Source of the DNA: Pyrocephalus nanus
Taxonomy: Eukaryota; Chordata; Aves; Passeriformes; Tyrannidae
Reading direction: 5' to 3'
DNA: 64,000 nucleotides
Assembly: GCA_038380795.1 (NCBI GenBank)
Contig: CM076267.1
Location: 12,197,501-12,261,500, forward strand
The position numbers and the translations under genes were made by a program. Of this stretch, positions 36,251 to 48,015 are shown piece after piece; position 1 is the stretch's first letter, and each line of letters starts with the position of its first letter. The notes beneath the pieces are model-generated. The model saw only the letters and a program-made list of their open reading frames with translations, did not search any database and was not told the origin of the DNA.

Positions 36251-37314
36251 ACCAACAAAAGAACCCTCAGCTTAATTTACAAAAGTCTACAATATTTTTT
36301 TAAAAGTTATCAGATGTTTTCTATCTCAGCACAGCTAAAGCCCAAAGAAAAGAGAGCCTGTTCACTGGAACACAGCCTGATCTCACAGATCAAATGCAGA
36401 AAGCACGTGTCTCTCTGTTTACAGCACTCGCAGTTTATGTGCAAGTTTCCCAGATATTTTCAAATACACTGAATAACAGGGTGCAATTTTTTTAATCCTT
36501 GTTTTCTGCATATTAATACATAATTACATGCAGGTCTTCCTCTGTTTTTGTCTGCTGCTAAGTGGGACTTGAGGCAATTCTTTTTTTTCAAACACTTTTC
36601 AGCTCACCATAAAGCTAAATGCATATAACTTCAGACCCTGAATCAGACTGCTGCGCATAACCTTTCATCACATTGCATTATTTGGTCTTCATTTAGCTGT
36701 CACAAAACCATTTCCTTTCGTCTACAGATTAATTACAGCCTGGTGAGGTTTCAGCACAAATACCTTCGCCCATGGAGCCTCTGCAAAGACACAGTGATTC
36801 ATGCAGTATCTATGCCTCTGGAAGGGAAAATAAAGTTGAGGCAGGACATGCAAGCTGTGAGTGGATCCGATATCAAAAGAGCTGGAGCCTCCAGTGAACA
36901 CCCAGCCGTACCAACACAAATAAGTTTCTGCACGACTTGTACAAGAGCCACGGCTAAACATGAACCACCGCTTTAGTTCGGCGCTAAGCTGATTTAGCTA
37001 CACCATTCATTCATCCAGGACTAAAGATGACAAGGCAGGAAGCGTCACTCAGTCATGAATTATATGTGACACAAAAAAGCCACAGGTGTGGTTTGAGAGA
37101 CTATGCGTGCAGCCGCCGCAGCCCTGGATTCCAGTTAATTGCTGTAAGTAACTATGGAAAATGGACAGTGGGAAACTCCGGAGAAATGCAGAGAGCAAAG
37201 CAGTCCAAGAACACTTTCCCACTTGTTCAAAGCAGCGAGATACACCATTTAAACATGTGTCAACTGTATCTGATGACGACCATGTCAGTATATTAGGTCT
37301 GGATGGTTAGATAC

Positions 37315-37540
37315 AAAGGGCTCGATTCTTTGCAGTGCCAGAGCCGTGCTGTCAGCGGGCTGGCCGCCGCTGCCGGCCTCGCAGCTGCCTGCTGGCCTCA
37401 GGCACGGCTCCACTCCCGTTCCCTCCGCAGGCTCGCACACCGGTCTGGCAGCACAGCACGGAGAGCCCCGGCCATCACCCCGCTCCCAGGGCCACCGACA
37501 TCTGCAAGTCTCCTCTGCCAGCCCGGGATGGAGTGGTTTG
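37315..37540. promoter_or_regulatory. small CpG-island-like patch
   Basis: Over roughly 220 bases the G+C content rises to about two thirds by my count. There are about 18 CpG sites, giving an observed/expected ratio near 0.75 in a window otherwise poor in CpG. This meets loose CpG-island criteria and may mark a promoter or an unmethylated regulatory element. Both strands are open here (plus 37,303-37,662; minus 37,285-37,677), which GC-rich sequence often causes. Neither translation is recognisable. No convincing donor borders the patch, so I do not call an exon. Confidence 0.4.
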
Positions 37541-37719
37541 ACCTGACCCACAGTCAACCCTCTGCTTTCTGCCCCTCTCTTATTTGGGGCATGCTGAAAA
37601 GTTCCTCCACTTTTAAAACAATCGGGACTGGAGAAACGAATGCAAGGATTTTTATGTATTAAAAACTCAAGATACACATGCTACATAAACCAGAGTTTCT
37701 AATACCTGAAATGAGGCAG

Positions 37720-37800
37720 AGCAGGTCCTGACTTCTGACTGGGTCTGGATCAACTCTTTTGCGGTCTTGACAAAGTCACCTCTCTGCCATGAAATCCTGG
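37720..37800 (+). repeat. possible MIR-type SINE core relic
   Basis: A 'TTCTGACTGGGTCTGGATCA' block is followed by 'GCGGTCTTGACAAAGTCACC' and 'TCTCTGCC'. This resembles the MIR core ('GACCTGGGTTC', then 'GTGACCTTGGGCAAGTCACCTCTCTG'). Only the core is readable and divergence is high. Confidence 0.35.
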
Positions 37801-39570
37801 CAAAACCTTCCTGACAGTCCTCTCCTGCCAACTTCTTCCATTACGCAAGCGGAGCTGTTTTACCAGCTGCTATGGGTGTGCACGAGGCCACTTGTGTGGC
37901 CCATTTGGGAAATAAGAGAGAGCTAAGCAAGGGATTGTGGATCCAGTTGAACTCATCTTTACAATCACTGCGAGCTAAATATATCAGTGAGGCTGGTGTT
38001 TGCTCACCTTTTCTCTTCAAGACCAAAATATGCTAATTCTGATGGCGAGTCAGCTCAGCCTCCATTCCCACCTGGGAAACCTCTCTTAAGTGCTGACTTG
38101 GGAACAAAAATTTCTCTGTAAGAGCCCTGAAAATGAACGCAACCTTATTCCCACACTCTGACATGTCCAGCTATTCTCTAAAAGATGGTCTATCAGATCC
38201 CCTGAAAAACTTCACATGCATCTGATCAAACATACAGAGCACAGAGATCTCAAGACCAATGTTTGCTGCTTCCTCAGTGATATTCAGTGTATTTTTTTTC
38301 ACCCTCTGGGGGAGAAGACCTTTGTTCTTTGGTGCCAAATATTCCCTCCTCACCAAGAGAGGCACATCTGCCATGTGGTGACACTGTTGCTCTCTCAGGC
38401 AGGTACCCAGAGAGCTCCACCCAGCCACCAGGGACAATCCCAGCAGTATTTTGGCCTCAAAACCACAAAGAACAGCTAGTCCTTTCCAGTGTGATGTCCT
38501 TGCCAATAATAATCAACTGGTGTTTTGGAGAAATCACCAAAAGAGAGGGGTTTTTTTTTGTCTGCCTTTAAAAGGTATTAAATATCTGCAGCCCTCTTCA
38601 GTAACAAAGGACATAAAGAAAGGGGGGGAAAAAAGTTCAGCTTCTTTGGTATTTTTTTGCTGAATTTGGAAAGGTTCCTGGATCAAAGCTTAAAAAGCTG
38701 CAAGTTTGTGGAAGGCACATTAGCAATGCTTAGTGAGGAAAAATTAGTGAACCATGTAAGAAAGACAACTGACCCAATCCAGAGGGTGTAATCAATGGGC
38801 AAACTTCAGGAAGAAGAATTCAGTAGGAGGAAGTATGCTGAGAGCCTTCAGACAATTCAGCAAGGAGCCACCCCAAACTCAAATCCATGGCAGGTCACAG
38901 TGTGAAAAAGCACCAGGAAGAAGAGATATATTTTAATTCATTAGATTGTATTTTACAAGAGATGAAGCCTCTAGGGAAGCCATTATGCTCATACAGAAGT
39001 ACTCCTGTGAAACAGATGAAAAAATACCTAGACTCCCTGATGCGAGAGGTCAAACAATTACAATTTCCTTAATTTCATATCCAGTTGGGAAATTAAACAA
39101 CAGAACTATGAAAGCTTTACACTTCATTTTGAGGAAAGTGGCAATTTAAATTAATTTTTTTAATGTTATAAGAATCGATGAGTGAGTAGAGGAGGGGGCT
39201 TTTCCCCCGTGACTTTCCCCACCACCTTTTTTAAACAATCTTGCTCATTCAATAGAAAAATAAATAAATAAATCAGGGGAACACAAAGTCTTTCATAAAA
39301 GACTGATTTCTTCACAGATAAAGCACTAAGTGCTGCTTCTCATGAAGCTGCTTTATTTCGTTAATAGTCTTCTCTGTACAACTCAGTAAGCTTTGTCCAC
39401 AAAGCACTTCCCAGAGTTGAGAGTATCCAGTAGTCTGGAAAGAAGCAGCATCCTTTCCTGATGCTGCAACATATAGAAATAATTTATAGGAAAGACAAAG
39501 GAAACAGAACACCTGCGGTCCATCCGGGTTTGGGCTAAATCTTTTCTCCACGACATGAGCTGAATCATGG
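37801..39570. other. non-coding stretch, no gene recognised
   Basis: No recognised exon. It contains an (AAAT)n run at about 39,255-39,273 and short T and G runs near 38,550 and 38,620. Confidence 0.55.
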
Positions 39571-39906
39571 TTATGCTTTTATAGTTCCTACAAAGCTGGA
39601 AAAATATTTAAGGGTTTTATTTGGAAAGAACTCAAAGTCCTGCTCTTTGACATGGCTCCTTGTAAGCCTAGAGCAAGGTAGGTTCCCATAACACAGCATG
39701 GCCATGGAAGAGACATTTGGAGGGTACACCAAGAAGCCTACATGGTTTCTGCACTGGCTGCGGTCACAGCGTTCCCACAGAGCCCTCTCATCAGAAAGAG
39801 GTTGTAGTTTGGGGTCACACACTGCTCTCTCAGTGTTACCCAGAACACCATATGCAAAACTTGGTGGCAGCAGCCAGACAGCAAAAGCTACAGCCAGGAA
39901 GAGCAT
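39571..39906 (-). CDS. candidate secreted cysteine-rich protein or signal-peptide exon
   Basis: A 111-codon minus-strand frame starts at an ATG whose first base is 39,906. Four bases before it is a strong acceptor: a pyrimidine-rich run, 'GCTTGTTTTTCTCCTAG', then TGAC and ATG. The first 19 residues, MLFLAVAFAVWLLPPSFA and Y, form a classic signal peptide. It has a hydrophobic core, helix-breaking Pro-Pro and a cleavage-type S-F-A site. The following 60 residues hold five cysteines: one near residue 30, a C-x3-C pair (CDRSQC reads C-x4-C), and a C-x5-C pair (CYGNLPC). There is an N-glycosylation-type Asn-Val-Ser at about residue 64. After the last cysteine the translation looks non-coding. The true exon may therefore end at an internal donor, for example CTGG/GTAACA just after the signal peptide, around 39,836. 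I do not recognise the family. Chance remains a serious alternative. Confidence 0.3.
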   Translation of the reverse strand: MLFLAVAFAVWLLPPSFAYGVLGNTERAVCDPKLQPLSDERALWERCDRSQCRNHVGFLVYPPNVSSMAMLCYGNLPCSRLTRSHVKEQDFEFFPNKTLKYFSSFVGTIKA

Positions 39907-39910
39907 GTCA

Positions 39911-42144
39911 CTAGGAGAAAAACAAGCTAATGACTGACAGAGAGAGAAAAGGCTCAGGATACCTGACTACAGGACAAAAACAGGGAAAAAAACCCAAAAC
40001 AAACACCATCAAAAAACACATTAGCACTTGTACAGAGACAGTGAAAATAAATAGTCTGCACATAAAGATGGCCATTGGGGATAAATATGAAAAAATTAAT
40101 TGAAGACCCTTTTTAGTGTTTCACTGGGGGAAAAAATATGAATGGGGGCGAGGGAGGGTGTTTGCCAGAATTAGCCTGTGGAACATCTGCTAGCAGAGTT
40201 CAGTGGATACTGTTATCCTGAGGCTAAAGAGATTATTTTTTAAAACTTTACGCCTAAAACCAGCAAGGCAACAATTTACATTACAGAGCTGCAAACTCTG
40301 GCACCCACATGTGACTTTGCAGACATTAAAGATTTTCTAATTAAAGACAAGACCATTTGCAAGACAGATGATTTACTGTCAAGCCCATTGGGACACATGA
40401 CTGAACCACAGTTAGAAGCATGCAGGGAGCAGCTCAAAGACAGACTAGGCCAGGACAGTCAGTCTGTGTCCCAGGATGCTTATGCAAACAGGAGGGAGAA
40501 AAATCACCCAGACAGAAGCACTGAAAACCAAAGTAATTTTTGTCTTGATGCTGCAGGTAATTGAAGAAAAGGTAGCTCTACCTACAGTTATGAGAATGTA
40601 GAAACGTCCAGTCAGAAAAGGAAAAAACATCAGCCTGACATTTGCAGGCTGCAAAGCTCTTGCTCTACATCTGCTCAGACCAGTCCCTGGGGACCAGCTC
40701 TTCTCCTGAAGCAGCTCCAGCTGCAGAATAATCCCAGTTACTGATAAGCAGTATCACTCTGCAGAAGCAAGACTAAACATAGATGACGTAAACTGAAACT
40801 GCTGTAAAACCAACTGATTTTTAAAAAATAAAATAAATTAAATCTAAGAGACAGTATTACCTAGGCTGTGTAGTAAGCTGACATACAGGCCTAGGATGTC
40901 AATCAATGGATTTTTTTGCTGTATTCTCCTGCACAAATTAGCTTCAAATTTATGTCTCACCAGCCATCAAAAATGCAGCCTGTTCTAGCAGCCAAGGAGA
41001 CAGTCTACACCAAACTGAGCCTGGGATGCTGTGATCCCATTGTTCCGCCTGCCCCCATCTTCCCTCCCATTCTTCTGTGCTCACATTAATGCAATTAGTA
41101 TGTCAATCAGTTCAGGGAACTGATCCAGCCAAAAACATGATTCTGAGAGAAAAAAAAAGATCAGTTTTCAGCATCTGAATGTGTATATTGTATGATCACA
41201 TGAGTGCCAGAGGAGTAAAGATGGAAACAGGATTGTAACAGCTGGTTCAGTTTAAGTTGCCTTTGACCAACACCTTGCAGAGGCAAAATCCTAAATACAT
41301 CCTCTCACATAAGTAGCAGAGACTGGGGAATCCTGGTGGGAGTGGAGGGGCCAGAAAGGCCCATGCATGTGCCTCCATGAAACACCTGGGACAACTTTGG
41401 AGCCTGTCAAAGGCTGGCATTTGCACCGTGGAGCTCATGATGGTTTCCAGACAGGACATGTGGGCTCCAAGTCCCATCCTGACAACATCCCTGCAAAGCT
41501 TCCATTGACCATGAACATTGCCCCAAGTACAATGAGTCTGAAAGTCGTCTGCCTCCCAAGAGAAGCCACCAGGCAGCAGCTGGAGAAAAGCACAGTCAGG
41601 AAGAAATGTGCAAAGCTCTAACTATACTGCATTAACCTCTTCTCACAAGCTTTACTGTAACTATTTTTAAACCACTAATCATTGGTTTTAACAAAACTGC
41701 GAACCAGATAGTGCCAGGGTCAGTAAGGAACTCCTCCATGACAGCTGCTCCTTTGGGAACCTTCTCCCCCTTGGCCCAACAGCCCCAATTGCTTCATTTC
41801 AGAGGGCGCTGCCGAAGTTCCCAAAGAAACTTCTGATCTTCTAGAACCACAAAATTTAAATTTCTGTTTAAAAATATAAAGTTCCTTAATACAAAATATT
41901 GCAGCATCTGGCAGGGGCAGTTGAGGTTCTGGGTCGTTTTTACACCCCAGCGATAGAAATCCACATCACCTAAACACATCTCCAACATGTCATGTTACAC
42001 AAGCAGCAAAGTCTAATGACTAAACTACCTCTTCCTTAGTCACTTTAAACTACCATCTCACTTCAACTACCATGACATATGGACGTGATGGCCCTGCAAG
42101 ATGAGCCTCACCCTTTTCAACCCTGACCAGACCCTGTAACAACA
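39911..42144. other. non-coding stretch, no gene recognised
   Basis: AT-rich to mixed sequence with short A and T runs and no recognised exon or repeat body. Open frames are short and without family features. Confidence 0.55.
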
Positions 42145-42290
42145 AATAAGTTTTACATAGCTTTGTTTCTTCACCTGTGAAATGAGAAAATCTGTGCTTA
42201 CTCGTCTTTGTTAATATTCTTTTGTTCGTGTTTTGTAAATGATCTTAGAGAACGTTTATCCTACTAAGAAGTACTGTGCAAATTATTTTT
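42145..42290 (+). repeat. possible MIR-type SINE relic
   Basis: The segment contains 'GTTTCTTCACCTGTGAAATG' and 'AGAAAATCTGTGCTTACTC', resembling the MIR 'GTTTCCTCATCTGTAAAATG' and 'GGGATAAT..TACCTAC' blocks. It is followed by 'GTTTTGTAAATGATCTTAGA', in the place of the tail. No readable head remains. Confidence 0.4.
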
Positions 42291-42774
42291 AAAGTTCCTG
42301 CAAAGTACACTGTGTAGGATCCATAAAACAACACTGCTTTTATCTCTCTCTCTGCATGCCGCTCTATCTCCCGCCTTAGCATAACAAAGAAGGCAATGTT
42401 TAGGGCATCAAAACAGATTTTTCGAGGGTAAAAGAACAACAGCCAGTGGCTAAATAAATGTATATGCAAGCGGAGTAATCAAAGCAGAGGAAATAGATTG
42501 GTGATGTTTCAAGTAAATTTCGAAGTTTTCCAAACGAAACAGTCTTGGAAACTGATATTGTCACCCTCCTAAATCACTGCTCATGGCTGGAAATCCTTCT
42601 TCCACAAAAACATTTGGCACCCCTTTTTCTGCAGTGAGGAATGTAAAGAATAAAAAAATCTTGCAGCCCTGTGTTTTTATTGTGGTTTCTTAAATGCTGC
42701 ACTGCTGGAAAAACTCGGTGGAAAGTGCAGCTTTCTGTAGACGGTGAAGAATTACTTTTTCCAGGCACACATGC
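42291..42774. other. non-coding stretch, no gene recognised
   Basis: AT-rich sequence immediately before the CpG cluster. No repeat or exon-like structure was recognised. Confidence 0.5.
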
Positions 42775-42990
42775 AGAGGGTTTTGCTCGCAGGGCCGGGG
42801 CGGAGCGGCTCTCCCCCCGGAACGCGGGCAGGGTGTGAATGCGGAGTCAGCCACTCACCCACGCGCCGCTCGATTTCCTGGATTTAGTGAGTGGTCTTTG
42901 TTGGAGCTGAAAGGCTGCAGCTGGGGTGGAGGATACAAGTTCACCAGGGGTTATTCAGCTCCAGACAGTCTTCATAAAAGCACAAGTAAG
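42775..42990. promoter_or_regulatory. CpG cluster with splice-donor-like sites facing both ways
   Basis: About 13 CpG sites fall within 42,785-42,875, with GC-box-like 'GGGGCGGAGC', in a CpG-poor neighbourhood. On the plus strand the sequence runs on to a near-consensus donor, CACAA then GTAAGTCAG, after base 42,985. A non-coding or short first exon of about 100-150 bases is therefore possible. On the minus strand a donor CGCGTGG then GTGAGTGG lies after base 42,859. A pyrimidine-containing acceptor (CTGCAGCCTTTCAG) precedes base 42,906, giving a possible 48-base exon open in two frames. The arrangement would suit a small, possibly bidirectional promoter. Each site alone could be chance; no TATA box or coding family supports one direction. 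Confidence 0.35.
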
Positions 42991-44239
42991 TCAGAGCAAA
43001 TTTTCTTAAAATTTTTTTTCTTTTTGCCTCCCCCAAGCAATGAACTTCTGAACTCTGCTATTGCGAGTCGAGATATGACAGGACAGCAGAGAACTGCTAA
43101 TTTGCACTTTGCTGATCTGCACAGCCCATAATTCACACAAACACACACAGAGCAAACACATTTTTCCATACTTTTCAGAAAAGATTTAATAGCGAAGCAC
43201 ATGGCTGAGGTCTCCTATTACTTAGACATTTAGGTTTTCCAAAACACACAACAGTATGTCTACTATATCTGAAAACAACCAATACTTTAAAGTGCTCCAT
43301 ATGCATCAAGCCCAGGAACAAAATACAGTAGGTGATGTATTATCCTTTCATTTATTACTGTGTACCTTTGCTTCATCACTAATGAGTGGAACTAAATTGC
43401 TCTTACAGCTGTGAGTAAATTCACACAGGGGTGAGTTTCATAAAGGGGAAAGCTCTAAAATACTGAGGTTGCAAAACAGAAAGGGAATAACTCAGACATT
43501 TCTGTTTTATTGATCCCCTGCTGACAACTGCTTGGGTACCACCATTTAGCTCCTATCCAAAAAGTGACCTTCCAAACAACTTGCACAACTGAGCTCTGCT
43601 CCAGCAAGACTCTGAGTCTTAATGTTTCTATACAATCTTATTAGCAATATGCTAAACATTGTATATACACCAACGCACATGTAACAAAGGTCAGGAGCCT
43701 CTTGTCATAAGAGGCTTCCAGTGAAAAACATCAGGTTGTCTACGCTGGAAATGCCTGTGGCTGTGCATCAGTCTGAGGTAACGGCTCATGGGGTGGGTCA
43801 GAACACTGCTTTTATTCCTCACCGGCTGTCCAGGGAGACAAACTCCCCAGCTTCTGTCATTCCCAGGCAGCCCCACCTCACAGACTTCCTTCTGCACCTG
43901 AGAGCTTGAATGCCCAACCCAGTCTGCTGGCAGGAGCAGAAAGCTTGTGAGCTCCATGAGTTCAAGCTTTATATGAAGCTCAAGGGGCTTTAAGCCCTCT
44001 TCTCTGCGAGTCAGGGCAGACAGCTGTTCTCTTTCATTTTAGAATAATCAGCTAAAACCAGTCCTTTTTTTTTTTTTTTTTTTTTTTCTGCTTCTAGAGC
44101 AAAAAAAACGTATGGAATTTCCTTTCCGTGAGACACTTTTAAGAGCTCTGTTGGGAAACAGAGTGAATTTTCCCAAAATATTTCCCCCAAAAGCAGAAAT
44201 ATCAGTTAGCGCTAGCTCCAATTATATGACAATTCAGTT
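42991..44239. other. non-coding stretch, no gene recognised
   Basis: No recognised gene. It contains a short CA-rich run at 43,133-43,150 and an uninterrupted 23-base T run at 44,065-44,087, possibly the poly(A) tail of an unrecognised minus-strand insert. Confidence 0.55.
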
Positions 44240-44330
44240 CTTGTCAGACAACCAGATCTGAGATCCATCTTATCCTTGGGCAAGTCCCTTTACAACCTTT
44301 TTGCTCCTCTTAGTCAAACACACAAGCTTC
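44240..44330 (+). repeat. MIR-type SINE core relic
   Basis: The segment reads 'CAGACAACCAGATCTGAGAT' and then 'CCTTGGGCAAGTCCCTTTAC' and 'AACCTTTTTGCTCCTCTTAG'. This corresponds to the MIR 'TGTGACCTTGGGCAAGTCACTTAACCTCTCTG' region read in two parts. The diagnostic 'CCTTGGGCAAGTC' is intact. Confidence 0.5.
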
Positions 44331-47300
44331 CAAAGACTAAAGAATCCTGTATGTGAACTGCCTGGAGAGAAGATGGTGATTCATAACACAAGGGAAAATG
44401 TGTGATAAAGCAGAGGAGCTTATCCCAGCTGTTGAAAGGGATGTGTAGAAATCCATGCACGATTAAAATGCCAGGTTTCCATTTTCTTCGGATATTAAAA
44501 GGGAGAGATGAAGTGTTTGCATCCTGCCAAACTGTGGCCCAACAGGAATGTGTGCCGTTGTTTTGACAAACTGCAGCTTACTAGAGAAAACTCAATTTTC
44601 ACATCATAAACTTTCCTTAAGCTGGCTTCAGGCTTCATACTTGCAAAACCTCAGCTACAAAAATGTTATTCAAAACCAGGAAAATTTAGGGACACCAGCA
44701 CAATTCTGTGCCTGAACCACATCTCCGAAATCTAAAGCTTGGTTCAGCAGCTCTCAATCATCCCAAGCAGCACTTAGACATATGGTCTACCCAATCCTGT
44801 TGCTTTTCACTGCATGTTACATATAAATAATTAGGACCTTCTGGCTCAACACAAACCAGAGTTTAAGATCCAGTTTGATCAATACCAGCAGTTCTCTCCT
44901 CCTCTCCCCACTCCCATACATGCACGTTCCTACAGCAGCTACCAGGATTTATGAGTGTAAATCGTAACAAAGGTAGACTGATTCAGGGGACCAGCACTTG
45001 TTGGCTGTTAATTATTTCACCTTTATTTCTACATTTCTAAGGGACTTTTAGCCTAGTCAAAGTCCCCAGCATGCCAGCTCTGGAAGTCATTTGCAGACAC
45101 AGCTGTGCTGTGAATAGAGCACATTGGACACCTCTGGGCTGGGCTGTCCAATCCAAGGCAATCCAGTACTAGGCTGCACGGCCTCATCAGTGAGCTGCCA
45201 GGACACTGCTAAACCTGCCTTATCACTTTCTTATCTGATGCTAACTTAGAGGTGCTGGAGCTGCACCTCACCCCTCAGCACACAGCAATGGAGTCCAACT
45301 CCAACGCTGCCCTTTTCTCCTGGCCCTCACGAGACACTCAGCTCAGAGTTACGGCCATTCAGTTTCTCATCTTGTCAGAGAAAAGTGACAAGAAATGATT
45401 CATCCAGAGTGGACGTACTGCAAAGACAGCTGATTTTCTGGACATCCCAATAAATCCTGGGAAATTTGTTCTGCATTAGAATACAGTATCCTGAGATGCT
45501 GTCAGGGGGCCAAGACCTTAAGGAACTTCTATCTCTGACTTCTGCAGGATGCAGTGGGACACAGGTGGGGACCATGAAGCAGTGGTCTAAGTCCCAGGAC
45601 AGGGAGCCAAGGGTCCAGCCACTATTATCAGGTGTCCTGATACCCCCAGCTGTCCATCTGTGATTCAGCTTCCTAACATGAGCATCTGGTATATAATTCT
45701 CAAGCATTTCTTTAAAGAACTCTTGAGATGTATGGGTGGAAAACCCTTGCAGGGGTATTGATGGCAAGAACAAACAGCCCTTAGTCTTTCAGTCACTGCA
45801 GGATTTGCTGTGAAATAAGAAGGCAGCGAGGGAAAAACTTGCATCATAGCTGGTGCTATCTCCTTGATTTTTTTAATTTATGTCCGAAGTGAGTGAATGA
45901 ATATGTAGCTCTAAGCATAAGCTAGTTCACCTGTAGCCTATGGCAGCTAACAATAAATAAAATACTAAGTTTTGCCAAGGAAAATAACTGTACAAAGAAG
46001 CTGATGTGGTGCTTTTCTTAGGAAAGCAGAACACAAGTCACTGAGAACCATATTAGCACCCAACAAAACAGAAAGCAACAACAAATGCTAACAAGTCAGA
46101 GCACTTCCTACTCCAAGAGGTAAATAAAATAAACTTCTGTTGACACAATGCACCTTATGACAGAATTACTGTTCCATTGCTTATTTATTCCTTTTTAAAC
46201 CCCAAACTTGGCTTCCAACAGATCTTGCGGAGAGGCATCTTATTTATATGTAAACAAAAATAAGCTACAGTTACTATATGCTGCGAGTATAGAAGGCCTA
46301 AATCCACTCTTGTGGAGCGCTTAAACTTAAAATCAGAGGTAGCACAAAGTTTTTACATGGAGTTACATGGACACTGAACTATAGCACATCAGCAGCACTT
46401 GGAGTCCTGAAGTCATTAGTTGAACATACGGAATATCTCCTATCGAAAGTTTACATCTCTGCAGACCAAACTAAAGAGCTTTCTTTGAAAGCTGGAAGAG
46501 ATCTCACTGAAAGCTAAATGAACATTATAAACAATTATTCTCAGAGGCCCACAGTGCTAGGCTGAGGAGCAGGACTTGCAGGAGATAAAGGCAGGGCACT
46601 AGCATGGGAGTAATGAAGAATAAAAGCCCTGGAAAAGACACAAGGCAGTGGAGAAACGGCCCAGTACAATTAGCTAAAAACTCTCCAGTCTTTAAAAGCT
46701 GCTAAAGTCAAAATAATCTAATTCCATTGCTTATGTGTTCTCTCATACAGCAAAAGAAGAAAGGTGCGTTCCTTGCACTTGGGCTAACTCCCTCCATTTT
46801 GGCTTCTCCTCAAGTCCTGCCAGAAGGAAGGTTTGGGTGTTGATGTGTCCTTTTGAGTGGCAGTCAGTGAGGCATCCATTTCACAGCAGGAGGAGAGCAG
46901 GAAAGGCCACACACATCTGAAACTCTTTTGCCATTACTAGGGGGAAGTGTAAGGAGATAAAGTACTGCTTTATTAATCAAACATCCACAGCAAATTAATC
47001 CTTTCACTGCACAAGGTGGCTCAAGATATTTCATTGCCCTTAACAGATAAGGAGGGACGGCAACATTTTTTCTTTCTTGCACTGATAAAAGTGTGCTTAC
47101 TGTGCCTTATGGTCTGCCACACTGCACAGGATGGCTCTTGCATCCTGGGATGCTTCTGGGAGCTGAACTTCTGCAGCTCCTGCTGGGATTTCATGGCTCC
47201 CATCTCCCTGGCCCTTCAGCTGCAGGTTATCAAGCCAGACTAATGAAGTGAGAGTACTCCAAATGCTCCATGTCATAATACAGCCCTTTTGTGAAGGATC

Positions 47301-47939
47301 AGCTCTAAAATACCAGCCTGGAAACCGGGTGGTACAGACACACCTGTAAGGGGATAGAGGAGGAACAGGAAGCTGCAAGCACACATCAACAGTTTGCAAG
47401 AATGCTCCAAGACCTCCATCAATACAGAAAATGGCCTGGACTGCTGTGGTGACCCCCAAACTCGCTGCAGTTTATTCTGAGGTACCCTTTCCCCTAAACA
47501 CTTCCCTGGGTGTGGTCCAGGCTTGGCTTTGCAAATATGTACTTCACTAGTGCAGTTCAGAGAAGTCTGAAACAACAATTAAAAGAAACCTTTTAATGTG
47601 GTGACCACGTTTATGCTGTCCTCTTGAGGAGCACCTGGCTGGAAAGTCTGCCTTGTAAATGAGCAGGGCCTAAGTCTACTAACAGAGGTGCAAAAGTATC
47701 ATCAATCAATCTCCAGGAAAAAAAACACCCAGTGATGTCTCCTGCAAATGCTATTAGTGACCCCCAGCTGCATAATTAAAATTCCTTTTTAAAGTGGTCT
47801 CAGAAATAAGGAAGGGAGGATAATTGATACTCCCGCACAGTAGTAAAACCAAACAATTTTTAAAAAATAATTCTGGAGTCATACTGACATAAATGATTTA
47901 TTTCCGCTGAATAAAAACCACTCAGATTAAGGTGGCAAA
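44331..47939. other. non-coding stretch, no gene recognised
   Basis: No recognised exon or transposon. The minus-strand frames at 45,375-45,773 (132 codons) and 47,097-47,459 (120 codons) are open but lack domains, splice support or a signal peptide. Confidence 0.5.
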
Positions 47940-48015
47940 CTTGAGGTAGCTTAGTGGTTATGCTGCTCTCCTGAGACGACAGGGCCTGAGCACACATCCA
48001 CTCTTGGTCTGGACA
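47940..48015 (+). repeat. tRNA-derived SINE head relic
   Basis: The sequence 'GGTAGCTTAGTGGTTATGCT' followed by 'GCTCTCCTGAGACGACAGGG' and 'CCTGAGCACACATCCACT' resembles a tRNA-derived SINE promoter. 'TAGCTTAGTGG' corresponds to an A box. The degenerate second block ends where a B box, 'GGTTCAAATCC', is expected. Old sauropsid SINEs carry very similar heads ('TAGTGGTTAGAGCACTCTCCTGGGA'). A functional tRNA gene is ruled out by the missing T-arm consensus. Confidence 0.4.

Larger units (their letters stand above)
33942..37314. other. non-coding stretch with A/C-rich tracts
   Basis: No recognised gene. It contains a (GAT)n run at 35,151-35,169 and two long A/C-rich tracts (35,405-35,548 and 36,052-36,250). 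The minus strand reads these tracts as Phe/Gly/Val/Leu-rich frames, which are artefacts. Confidence 0.55.

Noticed and set aside
45375..45773. 132-codon minus-strand frame
   Set aside because: No recognisable motif, no good acceptor or donor at its borders, and an unrelated plus frame overlaps it.
47097..47459. 120-codon minus-strand frame with several cysteines
   Set aside because: Cysteine spacing matches no family I know, and overlapping frames on both strands are open too.
47940..48015. A tRNA gene
   Set aside because: The A-box-like start is present, but the T-arm consensus and a foldable acceptor stem are missing; a SINE head relic fits better.
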